Source: Leucogyrophana mollusca
Lineage: Eukaryota; Basidiomycota; Agaricomycetes; Boletales
Assembly: GCA_021014945.1 (NCBI GenBank)
Contig: MU266519.1
Location: forward strand, 1 to 55,838
Direction of reading: 5' to 3'
DNA length: 55,838 bases
The notes under the pieces were generated by a model. The model saw only the letters and a program-made list of their open reading frames with translations. It made no database searches and was not told where the DNA came from. Shown piece by piece: positions 11,760 to 24,420 of the stretch. The position numbers and the translations under genes are program-made. Numbering within the stretch: position 1 is the first letter of the stretch; the number at the start of each line of letters is the position of its first letter.

Positions 11760-12348
11760 TTGCCGTTGATTTTCAGTCGATCGATGATAGTGTACTCTGT
11801 AGAGTGCTGGATGACTCGTGAAGGAGTGGGATAGAGTTATGCTACGACATGGCTGACCTGGTATATGTAGCTATGCACGTCAAATCCTCGTTGATAACGA
11901 GGACCTTGATGGTGATTTGGGTTGTCCTGAAACCTTGCAGGCTGTGCTTTTAAAGCGAGGATTGTCGCCTTCGAGTCATACCTCCGATATATCGGTCTTC
12001 GGCCGTCATGAGCATGTGCCCGGGTTGATTGGTCAGTCAACATTTGCGGAGGGGTGCTTTCCCCGACCGATCTATCCTGGCCCTGCATCTTGCCTAGCGT
12101 TAATTGGTGATGACTGAATGAGGAGTATGTGTATAGGAAAGGGCATGTGATGACACGGGTGATGGCCGGGGCTAAGAAAAGAGGCAGGCACTACCCCGCT
12201 ATGCAACGAGGGGTTGAATCATTTCCAAATTGGACCCGAATAACCCCCCAACGGCGCTGTTTGCTGGCTTCAACTCGCACTGCTCCGTGCTCCGTTGCCT
12301 TTTCCACAGATCCAAGGCTGCATCAACGATCTGTGAACAATAGCTGAA
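11760..12348. other. Divergent promoter region
   Basis: Separates the aminotransferase (minus) from the first DUF7918-like gene (plus), so both promoters should be here. Short ORFs on either strand lack motifs. No clear TATA box is seen upstream of 12349. Confidence 0.5.
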
Positions 12349-13502
12349 ATGCGCGTAGGAGATTTTTCTGCTAGCGTGGTTGTCGATGGAGTCGAGCTGG
12401 AAGAGTATGGTGTTACTCACGCCGTTCCCCGCGGCGGCAACCAGACAGTTACTTGCTGGATTGCCTCCGAGGAGGGCAAGGTCAGTCGTGCTGTTAAGAT
12501 TACCTTAAATTCTGATCTTTGGGCTAGAAATTCGCCATTCGGTGGAAATGTTGGTCCCGTATCCGCAAAGACGCGTGTTCGGGCAAAGTTTCCGTTGACG
12601 GAAACCCATGTCGAGGGACAAACATTCTACCTGGACCTCTCGGGAGGGGGGACACCGCCGAGCGATCATACATCAGTGACGACACCACCACCAGAGAATT
12701 TCTCTTCTCCCGACTTCAACTGACTGGTACGTTACCCATTATGTGGCTGAGCAACCTGCGTTCGAACTAACCGCCTCAAGTGTAGACGACGATGTATATC
12801 TCGATCAACCACCCTCTGAGAAGATTGGAGAGATTGCCCTCGTGTTACAGCGTGGTCAGCTTGTCAAAGCTAGAAGGCGGCACCGCAAACTTGACCTTCC
12901 TGTGGACGACAAAGTTCACGAACGATCAAAGAAAGCAACTGCACATCGGATTAGGTGAGTCTTCCCTGCGTTCAAATATATGTGACATAGACAGCGTAGC
13001 TGAGAGCTCTAAGCTTCGGAGAGGCTGTAAGCCGCCCTGCCAGCGCCTCGCAATTCAAGTTGATGCCGGGCAATCTGCCCCCCATCATATTCGTCTTCAA
13101 GTACAGACCCTTAGGTACTCCAGTCACACTCGCCAGGATCGATTCTTACCATATATTGAGTTAGATGTCCTCCAAGCGAACGGTATTGCGCCTCCGAAAA
13201 TGGTTCCCGGCGTTAAGTCAAATGACAATGACGAGATTGAAATTCTAGAAGGCTCTTATGTCGCCAAACGGGGGGTGAACATAGCAACCGGAAAGCTTGA
13301 GGTAAGAATGTCCTAAGGTGTTGTAATCACGGGCGACCGACCACCTCCTTCGCACCCCCAAGAACAAAACAAAACCCCTGCACTCCCAACATACCAGCCC
13401 GAGCTTGAACGAGGACCGCAAGCCCAAGCGAATTAAGATGGAGGCATCCGAATTACAGAGCCGCAACCTTTTTGCATCTGGGGAGGTCATCGATCTGACC
13501 TA
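12349..13502 (+). CDS. DUF7918-like protein, array copy 1
   Basis: Six exons join in frame to about 295 residues of the agaricomycete family that I recall as DUF7918 (function unknown). Exon 1 gives GDFSASVVVDGVELEEYGV and TCWIASEEGK; exon 2 FAIRWKCW; exon 3 DDDVYLDQPPSEKIGEIAL and VHERSKKA; exon 4 IIFVFKYRPL; exon 5 VLQANGIAPP; exon 6 begins near 13361. The tail carries KRIKMEA, a psi-K-x-E SUMO-acceptor consensus, and ends SGEVIDLT at the stop, a match to a SUMO-interacting motif. Head-to-tail with copy 2, which shares the long linker between the two motifs. No disabling change seen. Nuclear location is inferred from the basic KPKR cluster. Confidence 0.85.
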
Positions 13503-14235
13503 GTCCCTAGTCTCAAAACCTCGCAGTGGTAAGTCTGTCGTTTTGCTGTGGGCCACGGTTTTCCATCTGCTTGTGTAAAGCTCTGACACCACCGTGCTCA
13601 GAGAATCCGTGTAGTATAATTTTTTTCAGGCACTGGTAGGACGTCTCAGCCATTCCCTGTCTCATAATGTTTTCGCGTTGGGCGCGATCGCTGCATGCGT
13701 CTGGACACATCAATGCCATCGGGAACTTCCTGTACATTACTTCCTTGTAATGACTCATCAATCTCCGCAGCGCATTCTCAATCAAGTCGTCGACGTCATA
13801 AGCTTCCCTCCCCGTGGGTGCAGATCGTTATCACTGGGCCTTCGCCTCGCCGACAGCACCCCCCCGCAGGCTGGTATCATGGGTCCCGACCTGGTTGCCG
13901 CGATGCCACATAGTGGTCTCATCGGGGACCTCGACTGTAACGTGCAATAAGATCATGGAAAATATGCTTTCTGACTTACGGGTAGCCATGTAATAGCAGT
14001 CAATTAGCTGCGCGACCGTCTGCATATGATGTCTCTGTGACTTGTTGCCATTCGTCTTCTGGAGGTAAAAGAACACTTCAATGCTGTTACTTCTCAATAC
14101 TCCCGCGGAGGTACGAGGTGCACGGCCTCGCAGCGCGGGGTCTGATTCAACTCAGATCGACTCCGAGCCGGAGACGTTGTTTACAACTCCCCTTATCGAT
14201 TTTTGCAGAACACCCTATTGTCGACGTACTTGCCG
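13503..14235. other. Spacer between array copies 1 and 2
   Basis: The first ~200 bases are the 3' flank of copy 1 and recur at 54650-54830 in the right arm. The remainder is upstream sequence of copy 2. No gene is supported; the 90-codon minus ORF at 13513-13785 lies in this repeated flank and is not conserved as protein. Confidence 0.6.
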
Positions 14236-15404
14236 ATGAAACTCGGAGATTTTTCTGCTTGGGTAGTTGTTGATGGGATTGAAGTCGACGAATATGATGT
14301 CACTGCTGTCTGTTCTAGTGCCAACGAGAACAAAATAACATGCTGGATCACCTCGGAGGAGGGCAAAGTAAGTTAATTGAGTCTATTCCTCGTTCACTAG
14401 GTCACTAAACCCATTCCAACCCAGGCTTTCACTATTAAGTGGAAGTGCTGGTCTGCGATTCGCGAAGACGATGCTTTGGGCCAGGTCTATGTCGACGGAA
14501 CCTATTGCGAAGGAAAGCGCATCGAACGTGGGCGTCTCGGACTGAGGGGTGACACTGCCGAGTTCTCAAACGTGTCTGAGTCCGACACTGATTCCAGGGA
14601 ATTGGTATTCACTGCACTTGAATTAACCGGTATGACAGCATGGAGTCTTAACTAACTGATATGTTAACTGCAGTTATAATCCCCGACACAGACGATGATG
14701 CATACTTGGAGCGGCCACCACCCGAGGAACTGGGCACCATCTCTGTCGAGATCATGCTCGGCCGTGCCGTCAAGTGGACCGGGGAACCCCCAAAGCACAT
14801 CCCCCCAGACAATGACAAGGTCCACGAAACCTTAAAAAAGTCACGAGCTCATCGTATAGGGTGCGTGTGTATCACTCAAGTGTCGGTGATGGCTTCTTCG
14901 CTAACTGGTGTTGAAAGGCTTGGAAAGGTTGTCAAAACCCGAACCATTATGAAAGGGTTCGTGCCGCACGAACTGCCAGCCACCATATTTATGTTCAAAT
15001 ATAGACCTCTCGGTATGTAAAACCCTGCTGAAACAGAGTCCTTGACTGAGCCTTGGATTAGATGTGCTCCAAGCCCGCGGCATCGTGCCTCAGAACGTCA
15101 TCAACCGGCCGATCAAATGTAAGGGGGGTGACGATGCTACAAGCGAGGAGGACTCTCACGTCGTCGACGAGGAGCTCAAAGCGAAAATCAGGGAGCTTGA
15201 GGTAAGCCATTCGGCACCCAGATCAGATGACACTAATTATTCTCATAGGCCTCATACCTCAAGACTAGGAAAGACCTCAAGCGCCTGTACGCACAACAGG
15301 CGAGTTCGAGCAACAACCCAGATACAAAACGGATAAAATCGGAAGCGTTGAGGACACCAAAGCGCAATATCTTCGCCCCAGGCGAAATCATTGACCTCAC
15401 TTAG
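14236..15404 (+). CDS. DUF7918-like protein, array copy 2
   Basis: Same six-exon plan as copy 1 and closest to it: KLGDFSAWVVVDGIEVDEYD, TCWITSEEGK, then FTIKWKCW, DDDAYLERPPPEELGTISVE, IFMFKYRPL and VLQARGIVPQ. The C-terminal segment forms a likely short coiled coil (KAKIRELEASYLKTRKDLKR) followed by KRIKSEA (psi-K-x-E) and a terminal PGEIIDLT. Start chosen at 14236 because MKLGDF aligns with the starts of the other copies. Appears intact. Molecular role unknown; the two tail motifs suggest SUMO modification and SUMO binding, which is inference. Confidence 0.85.
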
Positions 15405-15582
15405 CGCTATTATCGTGTAACTGCATTATCCGACTATCGCTTATGCTAACTACACCTGAAGTCAGATCTATCCAAACACCGCGATAACGTTATCACGTTG
15501 CCCTCTAAGAGATCAATCTACGCATACATACTTCATAGTTTAGTTCAGTTCGCGATACATGCAGTTCATACCACGTGCACTA

Positions 15583-16158
15583 TTATAATACTATATAACG
15601 CAAATTACATCTACTTGTTGTGGAACACCCTCCGCAGCCGTTCCCGTCACTAAGGCAGATGCTTGGCAGGTTGCTCCCATCGCCGCTAAGAGTTGTACGC
15701 CCGTTGACCGTGCCCGTTTTCGTGTCCTGGCATCCAGTCAAGGTCGTCTGTGCACCTTGCTTGACCAAGTCGGCAGAGACGCTGTTCTGATCTGAGTAAA
15801 TGCAGTCTGCAGATCACAGAATAAATAGTTAACTCGACGTTACTGGCGGGGAGACGGCGAGACATACATCCGCCGTAGCAAGCGACGTTGAATGCGTCGC
15901 GTGAGATTGCGCCAACGAAGTAGTGGCACTTGTTCCCGAAGTTGAGGGTGGTGGGGAAATTGTCGAGGAGGTGCTGGCAGTCGCTGACCCTGGATGTGCA
16001 GCAGCAGCAGCCGGTCAGCGAAAATACTGTAACGGCTTTCCGAGAATTAAAAGAACACAATCGACTCATGAAACATCATCCGTAATTCCGCACACGGCAC
16101 GGGCAGGGCTCGCAAACGCGACAGCGAGGAGGGCGAGAGCGACTTTGCTGACGAACAT
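15583..16158 (-). pseudogene. Small secreted cysteine-rich protein gene, copy 1, probably broken
   Basis: The minus-strand start at 16158 gives a clear signal peptide (MFVSKVALALLAVAFASPA) followed by VCGITDD. The copy at 53162 continues open from here, but this one has TGA where that has CGA and then needs a frame change to reach SDCQHLLDNFPTTLNFG and KCHYFVGAISRDAFNVACY. A GTATGT donor and CTGCAG acceptor then lead to a 3' exon with SVSADLVKQGAQTTLTGC and a cysteine-rich end (SDGNGCGGCSTTSRC) before the stop at 15583. An unrecognised splice could rescue it. Secreted, about 150 residues if whole; family not recognised. Confidence 0.6.
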
Positions 16159-17819
16159 TATAAAGGAAATTGGACTGAGGGCAAGATCGCTGGGTTGAGT
16201 GGGTAGAGAGCTGGTTTCTTGGGTGCTCGTTGTTGGTAGGAGGGAGCATCCACCCGGGGATATGTATGCGTTTCTTCTTCAACACGGGTGGGATAAACAG
16301 GACACCACGCAGTTACATACCTGGCCATGTTGTTGGAGTCGTTTTTGGGGGTGGCATTTGCTCGCTGAGGAACTGCAATGCGAACGGTGGGTACAGTGGA
16401 GTAAACGGTCTGCGATCAGTTGAGAGTGGGGCCCTGAGGTCAAGGACGAGATCAGTCGGGTGGAGCCTCAGTCACGTGAAGAGAGAGTGGAAGCCGTGTC
16501 AACCCAAGGACGATCGTAAACTTGACAGACGCCTGTATAGTTATCAGTAGGGATGCTGGAGACTGCTGTGAGGACACTGCCTGAGATGCACCAACGACGC
16601 AAGGCAAACGCGAACTGCGGCGCCGTGGTCTGCAAGGGACGAACTGGAACACTTGCAAGACTCGTCACGGTGCTTTGAGCAGCTTGAACGTAGTCCTGGG
16701 AGCAGGCGAAATGGGGAGAAAACGAGCTTGTTAATGCATGGATCCACATATTTTCAACATGGCACACCCGACTAACAGTGCATCCAGGCGGGGCAACGAC
16801 CTGGACACGATTGTGTTGGTCATTGATCTAATCATGAATGGAATGATCATACCAACTAACGTTGCTTTGAGACAGCCTACGTCGCCTCCGAAGACTTTGA
16901 ACTCGAACATCATTCCGACAATCAAACTTGGAGCCCACACTTGGTGGTTCCAGCACTACAAAATGTAGCCGGGCCCGCTATCGTCGGCGCATAGCCACAT
17001 GACAACTGCGGTCGTGCAGAAAAATGCTCGTCTTGGTAAATCGAAGTTCGGAGCCGGTCGATAGGTGGAAAGCCAACACACCTATGAAACTACTCTTCCA
17101 GTTTGAAGGCTTCAGGTTGCAACCTGCCTAACCAGTAACCTGCTTCCGTACATACTCCGCGACTGTTTGGCAGGGGCTTCGGATCCAAATATTGCGTTGA
17201 GGCTATTTCATGCCACGGCTCCAGTCTGCCCAGAACGCGTGTGCATGTATCAGCGTCGCCGTCGCGCTACCCCATTGTTCCATACTCCCTCACATAAAGA
17301 AAAGATCTCTCAGTGCATCTTCAAGCCTTGAAGTTAACGCTGACTCCGGCCTCCAGAGGTAGACTGAAACCAAGTCTCTGTCACTCTATATAAACAGTGA
17401 GTCAGCCCACTGAGTTCTGCTACGGTTCACGAAGCAGTTACATCACCTTCAAAGCATTATGGTTTTTCGTGGTCGGAGGTTACATGCAATTTTTTTTATT
17501 CTTTATCCTGATATATTTCTTTCAGCCCAGAACATGGCGCGGAGCCCCGCCTGATAATGAGCCAGCACACCGTCCACCGGACGACATCATCTCAAACCCA
17601 GCCCCCCGCCCTCAATACACTGCACACTTCCTTGGTGAGTCTTTTGCGTCCGCGATAGGCACTGGGCAGTGATGATAGTTTGCCGGGGCCATATGACTCT
17701 TTGAAGGTACCGCCTAGGTCCTTGGAAAGTTGGTTGATTTATGTCCGGTCTGACCATGGCTTTCGCACCGTAGTCAATTCTGAGCCCATACATCCCTTGG
17801 TCTCCTTTGGCTGAAAGCT
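16159..17819. other. Duplicated upstream flank, then unassigned sequence
   Basis: 16159-16700 is the upstream flank of the secreted-protein gene and matches 53163-53760, so the two copies were duplicated together with about 550 bp of promoter. The rest, to 17819, shows no supported gene; ORFs here lack motifs, and the AT-rich stretch near 17490 is low complexity. Confidence 0.5.
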
Positions 17820-17965
17820 TACTGACTCCTTGCAGTTCCAGGCGTACTGTGCATCGGTCCCCTTTCCAAATCCTTCGCCGTACAAGTCATCTGAAGCTTC
17901 GGCGAGGATTGCAAGCCCAAATGAATCAAAAAGGACGCATCGGGTTTGGCAAAACGCAGCTGATC
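17820..17965 (+). pseudogene. Scrap of a DUF7918-type 3' exon
   Basis: This stretch aligns with 13390-13460 of array copy 1, including the CGAGGATTGCAAGCCCAAAT run against CGAGGACCGCAAGCCCAAGC; the shadow translation on the opposite strand is similar too. The terminal DLT codons are gone and no frame is maintained. It is a decayed remnant of another array member. Confidence 0.5.
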
Positions 17966-19131
17966 TGGCGGAGCCATACTCTTCAGGTCAGTGCATTGTC
18001 CCACTCATCGATCGTTTATGGTCGCTACAGCTTGCACGATTTCAGCATGACAGCCAGTCCAAGCCAAACGCAGGCCCGCTACAGCTGGCTTTCGTTCCAA
18101 TCTGGAGCGGGATAGTGCAGCGCGGACCAGTAACTGTACACCATACCCGCCCCTTGGGCAGACGATCATAGGCTGCGAGGGCTACGAGTCCACCATACGT
18201 TCGCGTCACTCCGTCAGTGCTGTCACTCTATCTTGTTGGTTGGTGCTACGTTTAGCGCACTTATCTCTCCATCCGATAGCGGCTATCTAAGCCATGTTGC
18301 AGGCTGTCGCTCTTTCTGAATTCTGATTGGGAACTGTTGGGAGAGAAAACGGGCCCGAAGCTCCCAAACTGCACCATCTTCCTTAAAATCGGATCTGGAC
18401 TTGAGCTTGAATGTGGGCTGATATTGATTCAGGCTGGCGACTATCTGTCCTTCCCAAAACGCCCGAATTGGTTCCTGCGTCCAAACAAGGACAGAGTATC
18501 AGTCGCAGGTTGGCCATCTGGGTTTGGAGATCTGGTAGGCCTGACCAGGCGGCGCTTTTGACACGTTTTTGTATTTCGGTGCATTGAGCATTTGACCTTC
18601 CACTTGATCAATCGGAGATCGACGATTCAGACCCAGTAGATTAGAAAGCGTCTTTGGCCAGCTTTGGCCCACTTCCCGTCTTTCTTTAGCATAAACTTGG
18701 ACCCTTTCATTGGAACCCACTGGTTCCGGAGGACCCAATATCGGTCGGAGGTCGGTGACTCAGATTCGGAGTTCTCAGGTGGTCAAGCTGATCAGGATAT
18801 GTCTTTTACACGCTTCTGTCCTTCTAGCCTTCCAGCGCTGTGATCGATTTGAGCTGTTTGACTCAAGTCACTCGCAGACTTTCGTCACACCCAGACTGTG
18901 CAAGGATATGATTTTAGTCCTCGCTGTTTTGGATCTTCTGGTGTGACACTTGGTGTAATCAACCATCTCTACGTATTTCCCGCTTCAGACCACCTAGAGA
19001 AGCCCTAATGCCGTCTACACCGCCGACGTCTCAGTTATCATTCCTTCAAGTTCTAAAAGCCCAACCTTCATGTGTGCTTTACTATCGAGCCCCTCCTACT
19101 CGTACTGCAGACAGCTATCGCTATTTATAGG
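17966..19131. other. Unassigned spacer in the array
   Basis: No gene supported. ORFs at 18337-18561 (plus) and 18499-18738 (minus) overlap and show no recognisable motif. The last ~60 bases before 19132 are the decayed promoter of the pseudogene, with CTATTTATAG close to its start. Confidence 0.45.
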
Positions 19132-20132
19132 ATGTTGCAACTTGGTATGTCGCACGCATCAAGGTGGGCCGTGTCGCGCTCACTTTATAAAGTATCAAAA
19201 CCATCACCGAAGAGAACAGAGTCACTTGCTGGGTACCTTGTGATCATGGCAAGGTACATGTGACTCTCCTGTCAAGCCGTGATGTGTCCCGGGCGTACGC
19301 TAGAACTTCACGATAGTAAGGCAAGATACATGTCCATTTCATACGAATATGGTATCGTCGTGGCCTTCAAAGGTGATTATAAACCCGCTGAGGCACGGTG
19401 GGCCATTGCCATGCATGGCCTGCAGAGCTGAGATCGGGCACTTCACCTCAGACGTCTGGCAGACGTACCTTCTTTCCACCGACGCTGTATGCGTGCCACA
19501 CTCAACCTTCGATGCAGATGATGACATGTGCCTGAGGTCAGCGCCGATGTGCCCTAGGAAAACAGTGTTGAGTACATGGCCAGCGGAACGAGTTGGTGTG
19601 ATATCATGCAGACCTTTTTAGGTCGGAAACGCGAGATAGTCCACAAACGAGCAGATATAGCCGTTGCATCTTGTGAGTGAGGTTCCTGCAGGTATTCAGC
19701 TGGCAATTATCCATGGCAATGATCAGTTTTGAAGACAGAGTGGCAATTCCATTTGCTTGGGGTTGGCATGCGCATGCGCCGAATTGGCGCAAGGCTTTTT
19801 TACAGTATGTCTTTAGATATAGGCCCCTTGGTGGACGACGATCTACCTTTGTACTCATGCACGTGTACAGACAGACCCATCGTGGATGGCATTGCGCCTT
19901 CTCGTTGCATACACAAGAGCGATGTCGGGAGATGACGAAGATTGTGACCGAGAGCCAGCCGATGAGACTATGCGCTACACGGGAGCCCCAGGCACTGAAG
20001 GCGAGTCAATTGCGTTTCGCATACGAGATGGAGCTTGTTGAACACATTGCGGCTTGGGTGCGTGTTGAGAGGCTGGAGATGGCAATCGTAGGTACCTGTC
20101 GACTATTCAAACGAATCAAAAGGAAACCTTGA
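19132..20132 (+). pseudogene. DUF7918-like pseudogene
   Basis: Landmarks of the family appear in order but in broken frames: ATGTTGCAACTTGG start (as in the copies at 21331, 24421 and 27075), a block encoding RVTCW, a GGCAAGATACATG segment, GATGATGACATGTGCCTGAG for the DDDxYL motif, FRYRPL-type TTTAGATATAGGCCCCTTGG, and IVDGIAPS. Frameshifts and stops separate them. The tail keeps FKRIKRKP before a stop at 20132: the KRIK core survives, but the Glu of the acceptor consensus and the whole IDLT motif are lost. Not expected to give a functional protein. Confidence 0.7.
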
Positions 20133-21330
20133 TTGATGAAACTGACCTATGATGGCCATAAACCGACCTGGTTTAAAATGAAAATCAGCAATGTTGAGAA
20201 ATGAATCAGAACCGCATCGAAAATTAAAGAGACCACAGTGTGGAAAGTAACGAGTGACTCACCTTGGATGAAAATGTCGACTTGACATGCTAAGGTGAAT
20301 CTCCTCATAGCACGGCCAACACCTGTGGGCGTGTGAAAGGAAAGCGAGAGCTCAGATCTGGCATCTTCAAGTTCTCGCCCTTTCGATCGCCGTTAAGTTG
20401 CCTCCAGCAACAATTCAACGATATCCCAGGGGCACCACGCATCGTTGTCGACTCGAACGGGAAACCTATCATCGACGACTTGATGATGACCCGAATGGCT
20501 CCATGCGGTCCGCAATCACTACCACTTTCCTAAGCTATACATACTGAATCAGATGCATTCAGAACGAGGAATTGAGAGGTTTCCTCGAAAGTCATAGTTT
20601 TTGTCCCTTTTGGTGAAACTCTTGGACCCGCGTCGACCGCAACGAACGGAGTCCGTGACGGTTTTCTCACTCCGCCTGTCTCTCCGTTCCTAAATACTCC
20701 CGAGGTATCTGTCATACCTCGGCTCTCGTCTCAACCCTGGGTTTGGAGAAAACCAAAGAACCAGTTTGAAATGAATATGACTCCTAGAAGCAAAACTTCC
20801 TGGAGAGCTCCCGTTTTGCCACATGTGGTTCACATGCGGCATCTCGACATAGAGTATCCTGGCATATCTCGGCTCTGAGCCTCCAGCCCAAATCATATCG
20901 ATCGCTCAACTTTTTCTCGAGTCGTGCACGGGGCTCGAGCACCGTCAAGTGCAACAATGTGGCAGCCGTGTGGCCGGGTAACTTTTCGACAGTCGCCAGT
21001 TTAAACTTTATGTCGGCAGATATCTTCCGATAAGTTTCCACCCCAGATTTGGTATGGTTTGCGAGCACACACCCGTCCTATTGGTGCCGTAGAGGACGCC
21101 ATGTCAAACTGGCCAGTTGTGCCGTTCTACTTTGGTCCAACTGCACTCAATCGGAATCACCAAATTTGTTTCCTCAACACAGCTTCCAACTGTTGCAAGA
21201 AGTGACGGCACCCACTAGTTCTGGATTTCCTTAAAGTCTGACTATAAAAGTCATCCATGGCAAACCCCTTTGTCGACGAGTTACTCTCTCCGTTCCACCC
21301 ACATCGTACGCCAGCATTTCTCTTCACATT
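20133..21330. other. Unassigned spacer upstream of array copy 3
   Basis: No gene supported. A 66-codon plus ORF (20333-20533) and overlapping minus ORFs (20530-21068) lack recognisable motifs. The end holds the TATA box of the gene at 21331. Confidence 0.45.
21243..21249 (+). promoter_or_regulatory. TATA box of array copy 3
   Basis: TATAAAA lies 88 bases before the start codon at 21331. Similar boxes sit 90 and 72 bases before the starts at 24421 and 27075. Confidence 0.6.
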
Positions 21331-22437
21331 ATGTTGCAATTTGGCACGCTACGCGCTTGCATCAAAGTCGATGGCGTCATACTCACTCCGTATGGCATTG
21401 AGACCATTGTGGAGGAGAGCAAAGTCACTTGCTGGATACCCTCTGAAGTCGGCAAGGTATGCACCACTCTCCTGCCCCCCTTGTTCTGGTTGATCATGAT
21501 AACATATGTATTATCCTCAGAATTTTTCGGTAGTCTGGCAAGATACATGTGACTTTCGCGTCTACTATGAGAGTGGAACTGTCACAATCGATGGCAGCCC
21601 TAGCGGAGGGCAAATACTAGGCCCGCTGAGGAGCGGCGAGCCTCTGTCGTATGCTAATTGCACGTGTGAGCTCAGACATCTTCGTACCTCGGGATCGTCG
21701 GGGAGGCCGTTCACATTCTCTAATCTCCAACTGACTGGTATGTCTCTCCTACTGATGCAGCCGCACTTAGTAACACTCCCTCGTAGACGACGACGTGTAC
21801 CTCAAGTCAGCACCTGCAAGACTTGGGGAAATTGAGCTGACCGTGTGGCCGGTGGCGCCTATTTCCCTCGCGCCGTGGGCGCCCATTCAATCGGGGAACA
21901 ATCAGATAGTTCATGAGAGGGCAAAAAAAGCTTACAGTCATTGCGTCGGGTGAGTAGCTCTCTGTACGCCTCACACAGTCCCATGACCCTTGAATAGCTT
22001 CGGGAATGAAGTAGCACTGCCCTATGTTCGCACTCTCACCACACGTCCGATAAGCGCTAAGCCCTTTGCGACTTTTGTCTTCAGGTATCGTCCCCTAGGT
22101 GTGTCATCCATTGACGCTTACCACTTAATGATACTTACATCTGTTGCACAGATAGACTCATTGCGGACGGGATAGCTCCCCCGCTTCGTCGGGCTGACAA
22201 GAGGACGGTGCCGGATGATTTCGAAGACAGTGATGGAGAACCTGGTGATGAGGCTATGAGGGAGCTCCAGGCGTTGAAGGTGGGTCGATGAACCACGTTC
22301 CTCGAGCGTGACAGCGCTGATACGTTCCGTAGGAGCACGTCAAAAGGCTAGAGAGGAAGCTCGTACAGTCCAGGCGATCTTCTTCGAAGCGGGTCAAAGC
22401 TGAAGCATGCGACGAGACCATCGATCTGACGATCTAG
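21331..22437 (+). CDS. DUF7918-like protein, array copy 3
   Basis: Six exons join in frame to about 279 residues. Exon 1: MLQFGTLRACIKVDG and VTCWIPSEVGK; exon 2: FSVVWQDTCDF and PFTFSNLQLT; exon 3: DDDVYLKSAPARLGEIELTV and VHERAKKAYSHCV; exon 4: FATFVFRYRPL; exon 5: DRLIADGIAPP and an acidic stretch; exon 6 starts EHVKRLERKL, a likely short helix. The tail SSKRVKAEA (basic cluster plus psi-K-x-E) is followed by ETIDLTI at the stop. With the genes at 24421 and 27075 it forms a subgroup with a short acceptor-to-IDLT spacing and one extra terminal residue. Intact as far as can be seen; function unknown. Confidence 0.87.
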
Positions 22438-24420
22438 TGACCGCATGGACTGGGGCTCTCCTTTTTTCTCAAAAAAAAAAAAATAGAATCCTCAAACATG
22501 ATGGATATGTACAGGGACGAGTGCTCAAAGAAGCGTCCGCTTGCTGTGGTTTGGAAACTTTGGATAAACTGGCTGTCGACTCGAAATAATCAAATTATTA
22601 TCATATAGCCTATGAACTCCCCGAGTTTGTGTTCTCCATAATCATTCCAGGGAATCACAGATCAATACACCATGTACAATAGTATGTTCGCAAGTGGAAT
22701 CTCATCCGCAAGTGATTTATGAATATCATGTATTTGTACTCGAGACCTAAAGACAGCCTCCACATCGAACGACCGACGAGAAAGGCACTGTTCAGGTTTT
22801 TCAGCAGCTCTATCAGCGGATACCAGGAGCAGCGTCGCAAGTCGACTCACAGCCAAATGAAACGATGTGATCGTACAAGAGGAATACACGGCAGGGAGCA
22901 GTGATAGTGCTGGCTGTTGTCATATTTTCCATTTGCTCCTATGCCTCATCCCTCCGATAGTCAAGATGCGCATGTCCAGGAGGTCGTTGTACTTATTTTT
23001 AGTTCCAATCTCCCGCGCGAATTTGGATTGACTCTGAGTGGGGTATCAGATGACGAAAAGGGCACGGTGTTTGATTTATCGGGCGACGCAAGCTGTGTGG
23101 TTGCATCAGAGCACAGTTGATTCGAATGCTTTGACGCCGTCGACGGCAATGTCATGAGCATTCAAGTGTCTTCCCAAGTCGCCGCGTATTGAAGTTTCAA
23201 TTCGGGGGGGATGGAAACGTTCTGAAGGCACCACATAAAGCCGCCAACGACGCGAGATACATGATGCCAAAGAGGAATGGATTGCCGGGCTCGCCTGAGC
23301 TTCATTTTTGAAGAAAAAGGCAAGGGGCTGTGTTCACGAAAAGCCATTTTGAGCTCGAGCAAGGATGCACAGGAACAAAATCAGAAGCGTCGAACACCAA
23401 ACGCTTCCAGCGCCCGCAACCGAAATCTATGGTTCTGATACGGTGCACCTTGATGCGCGAGGCTGCCGCGCACAATCCGCGCTCACCATCTATCTCTTCA
23501 TTTTGAATGATATGTCAATATCACGATGTACATGATAGGCAGAAAGCTCGCCACACATCCAAGTTGAGGGACAAGCACGGCAAGCGTATGACCAACACCC
23601 GACAACTACGCAACGATCGCCGTTTTCGTCATCGATCACCGTTATCACTGGTAAGGACTGTTGCGATTCTTCGAGGTTTTACTACTTACCGCCCAAAACG
23701 TCCAAGGAATCCCGTAGCGCTAAATCGCACCAGATCGCACCCCACAATATTCCACCAAGTTGGCCTCAATTAAGCTTCGATTCCACACGGCAGGGAGAGT
23801 TCGGCGATGTGGCAGAGCACTTTAGAAGAGGAGAAGCGAGCAAATATTGTCTGACGCCCTGAGTCGTGCCATGGCATCTTCCTGACAGAAGACCTGACAA
23901 CGCTTTAGAGATCCATGCCTATCCAGCAGGGCAGGAAACTGGGAGGAGCGAGAAGCAAGCGCCGAGGCCAAGGTCAAGATCCCAGACGAGCCCTGATTGT
24001 GATTCGTGGCCGTTTGGAAGTCGGGAGAACAAGAGGCCTCGTAAAGTCCAACAGAATTCATGCCATCAGCCACAGGAACCTGTAGGAACTTTCACACTGT
24101 GCCACTCGCGGGCGGCATCGAATGAAGGTGGTCGTATGGTTCATTCCCAAGCCCCGGACCCAGTAGCGGACTCAGTCCCGGTACTTGTTCGCAAAATTAA
24201 AATCGTCAAAGAAGCCAAAGTATTGTTTGTTCATGACTTCTAAGATCTTTATGTCATGACCCTTTCAAACCTTCCACATCCTGTAACTGCAAACCGTGAT
24301 GAAGTTTGTGTGTGCCGGTGCTTTCAATCGTATAAAAACCATTCATGGTGACCCGTCTTCGACCGTGTCCCCACTCGCACTACTTGGCCCCAAGGCTCTA
24401 GTACTCAGACGACTCATATC
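22438..24420. other. Unassigned spacer between array copies 3 and 4
   Basis: Starts with a poly-A run near 22470. No gene supported. A 125-codon plus ORF (23866-24243) is rich in charged and proline residues, without a motif or homologous copy in the window. The end contains the promoter of copy 4. Confidence 0.45.
24331..24337 (+). promoter_or_regulatory. TATA box of array copy 4
   Basis: TATAAAA, 90 bases before the start codon at 24421, in a context (ATAAAAACCATTCATGG) like that before copy 3. Confidence 0.6.

Noticed and set aside
22466..22486. Poly-A run after array copy 3 as evidence of a retrocopy
   Set aside because: Copy 3 retains all five introns, so it is not a retrogene; the run is a simple homopolymer in the 3' flank.
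23866..24243. Plus ORF of 125 codons as a gene
   Set aside because: Biased composition without recognisable motif; no second copy in the window and no supporting promoter.
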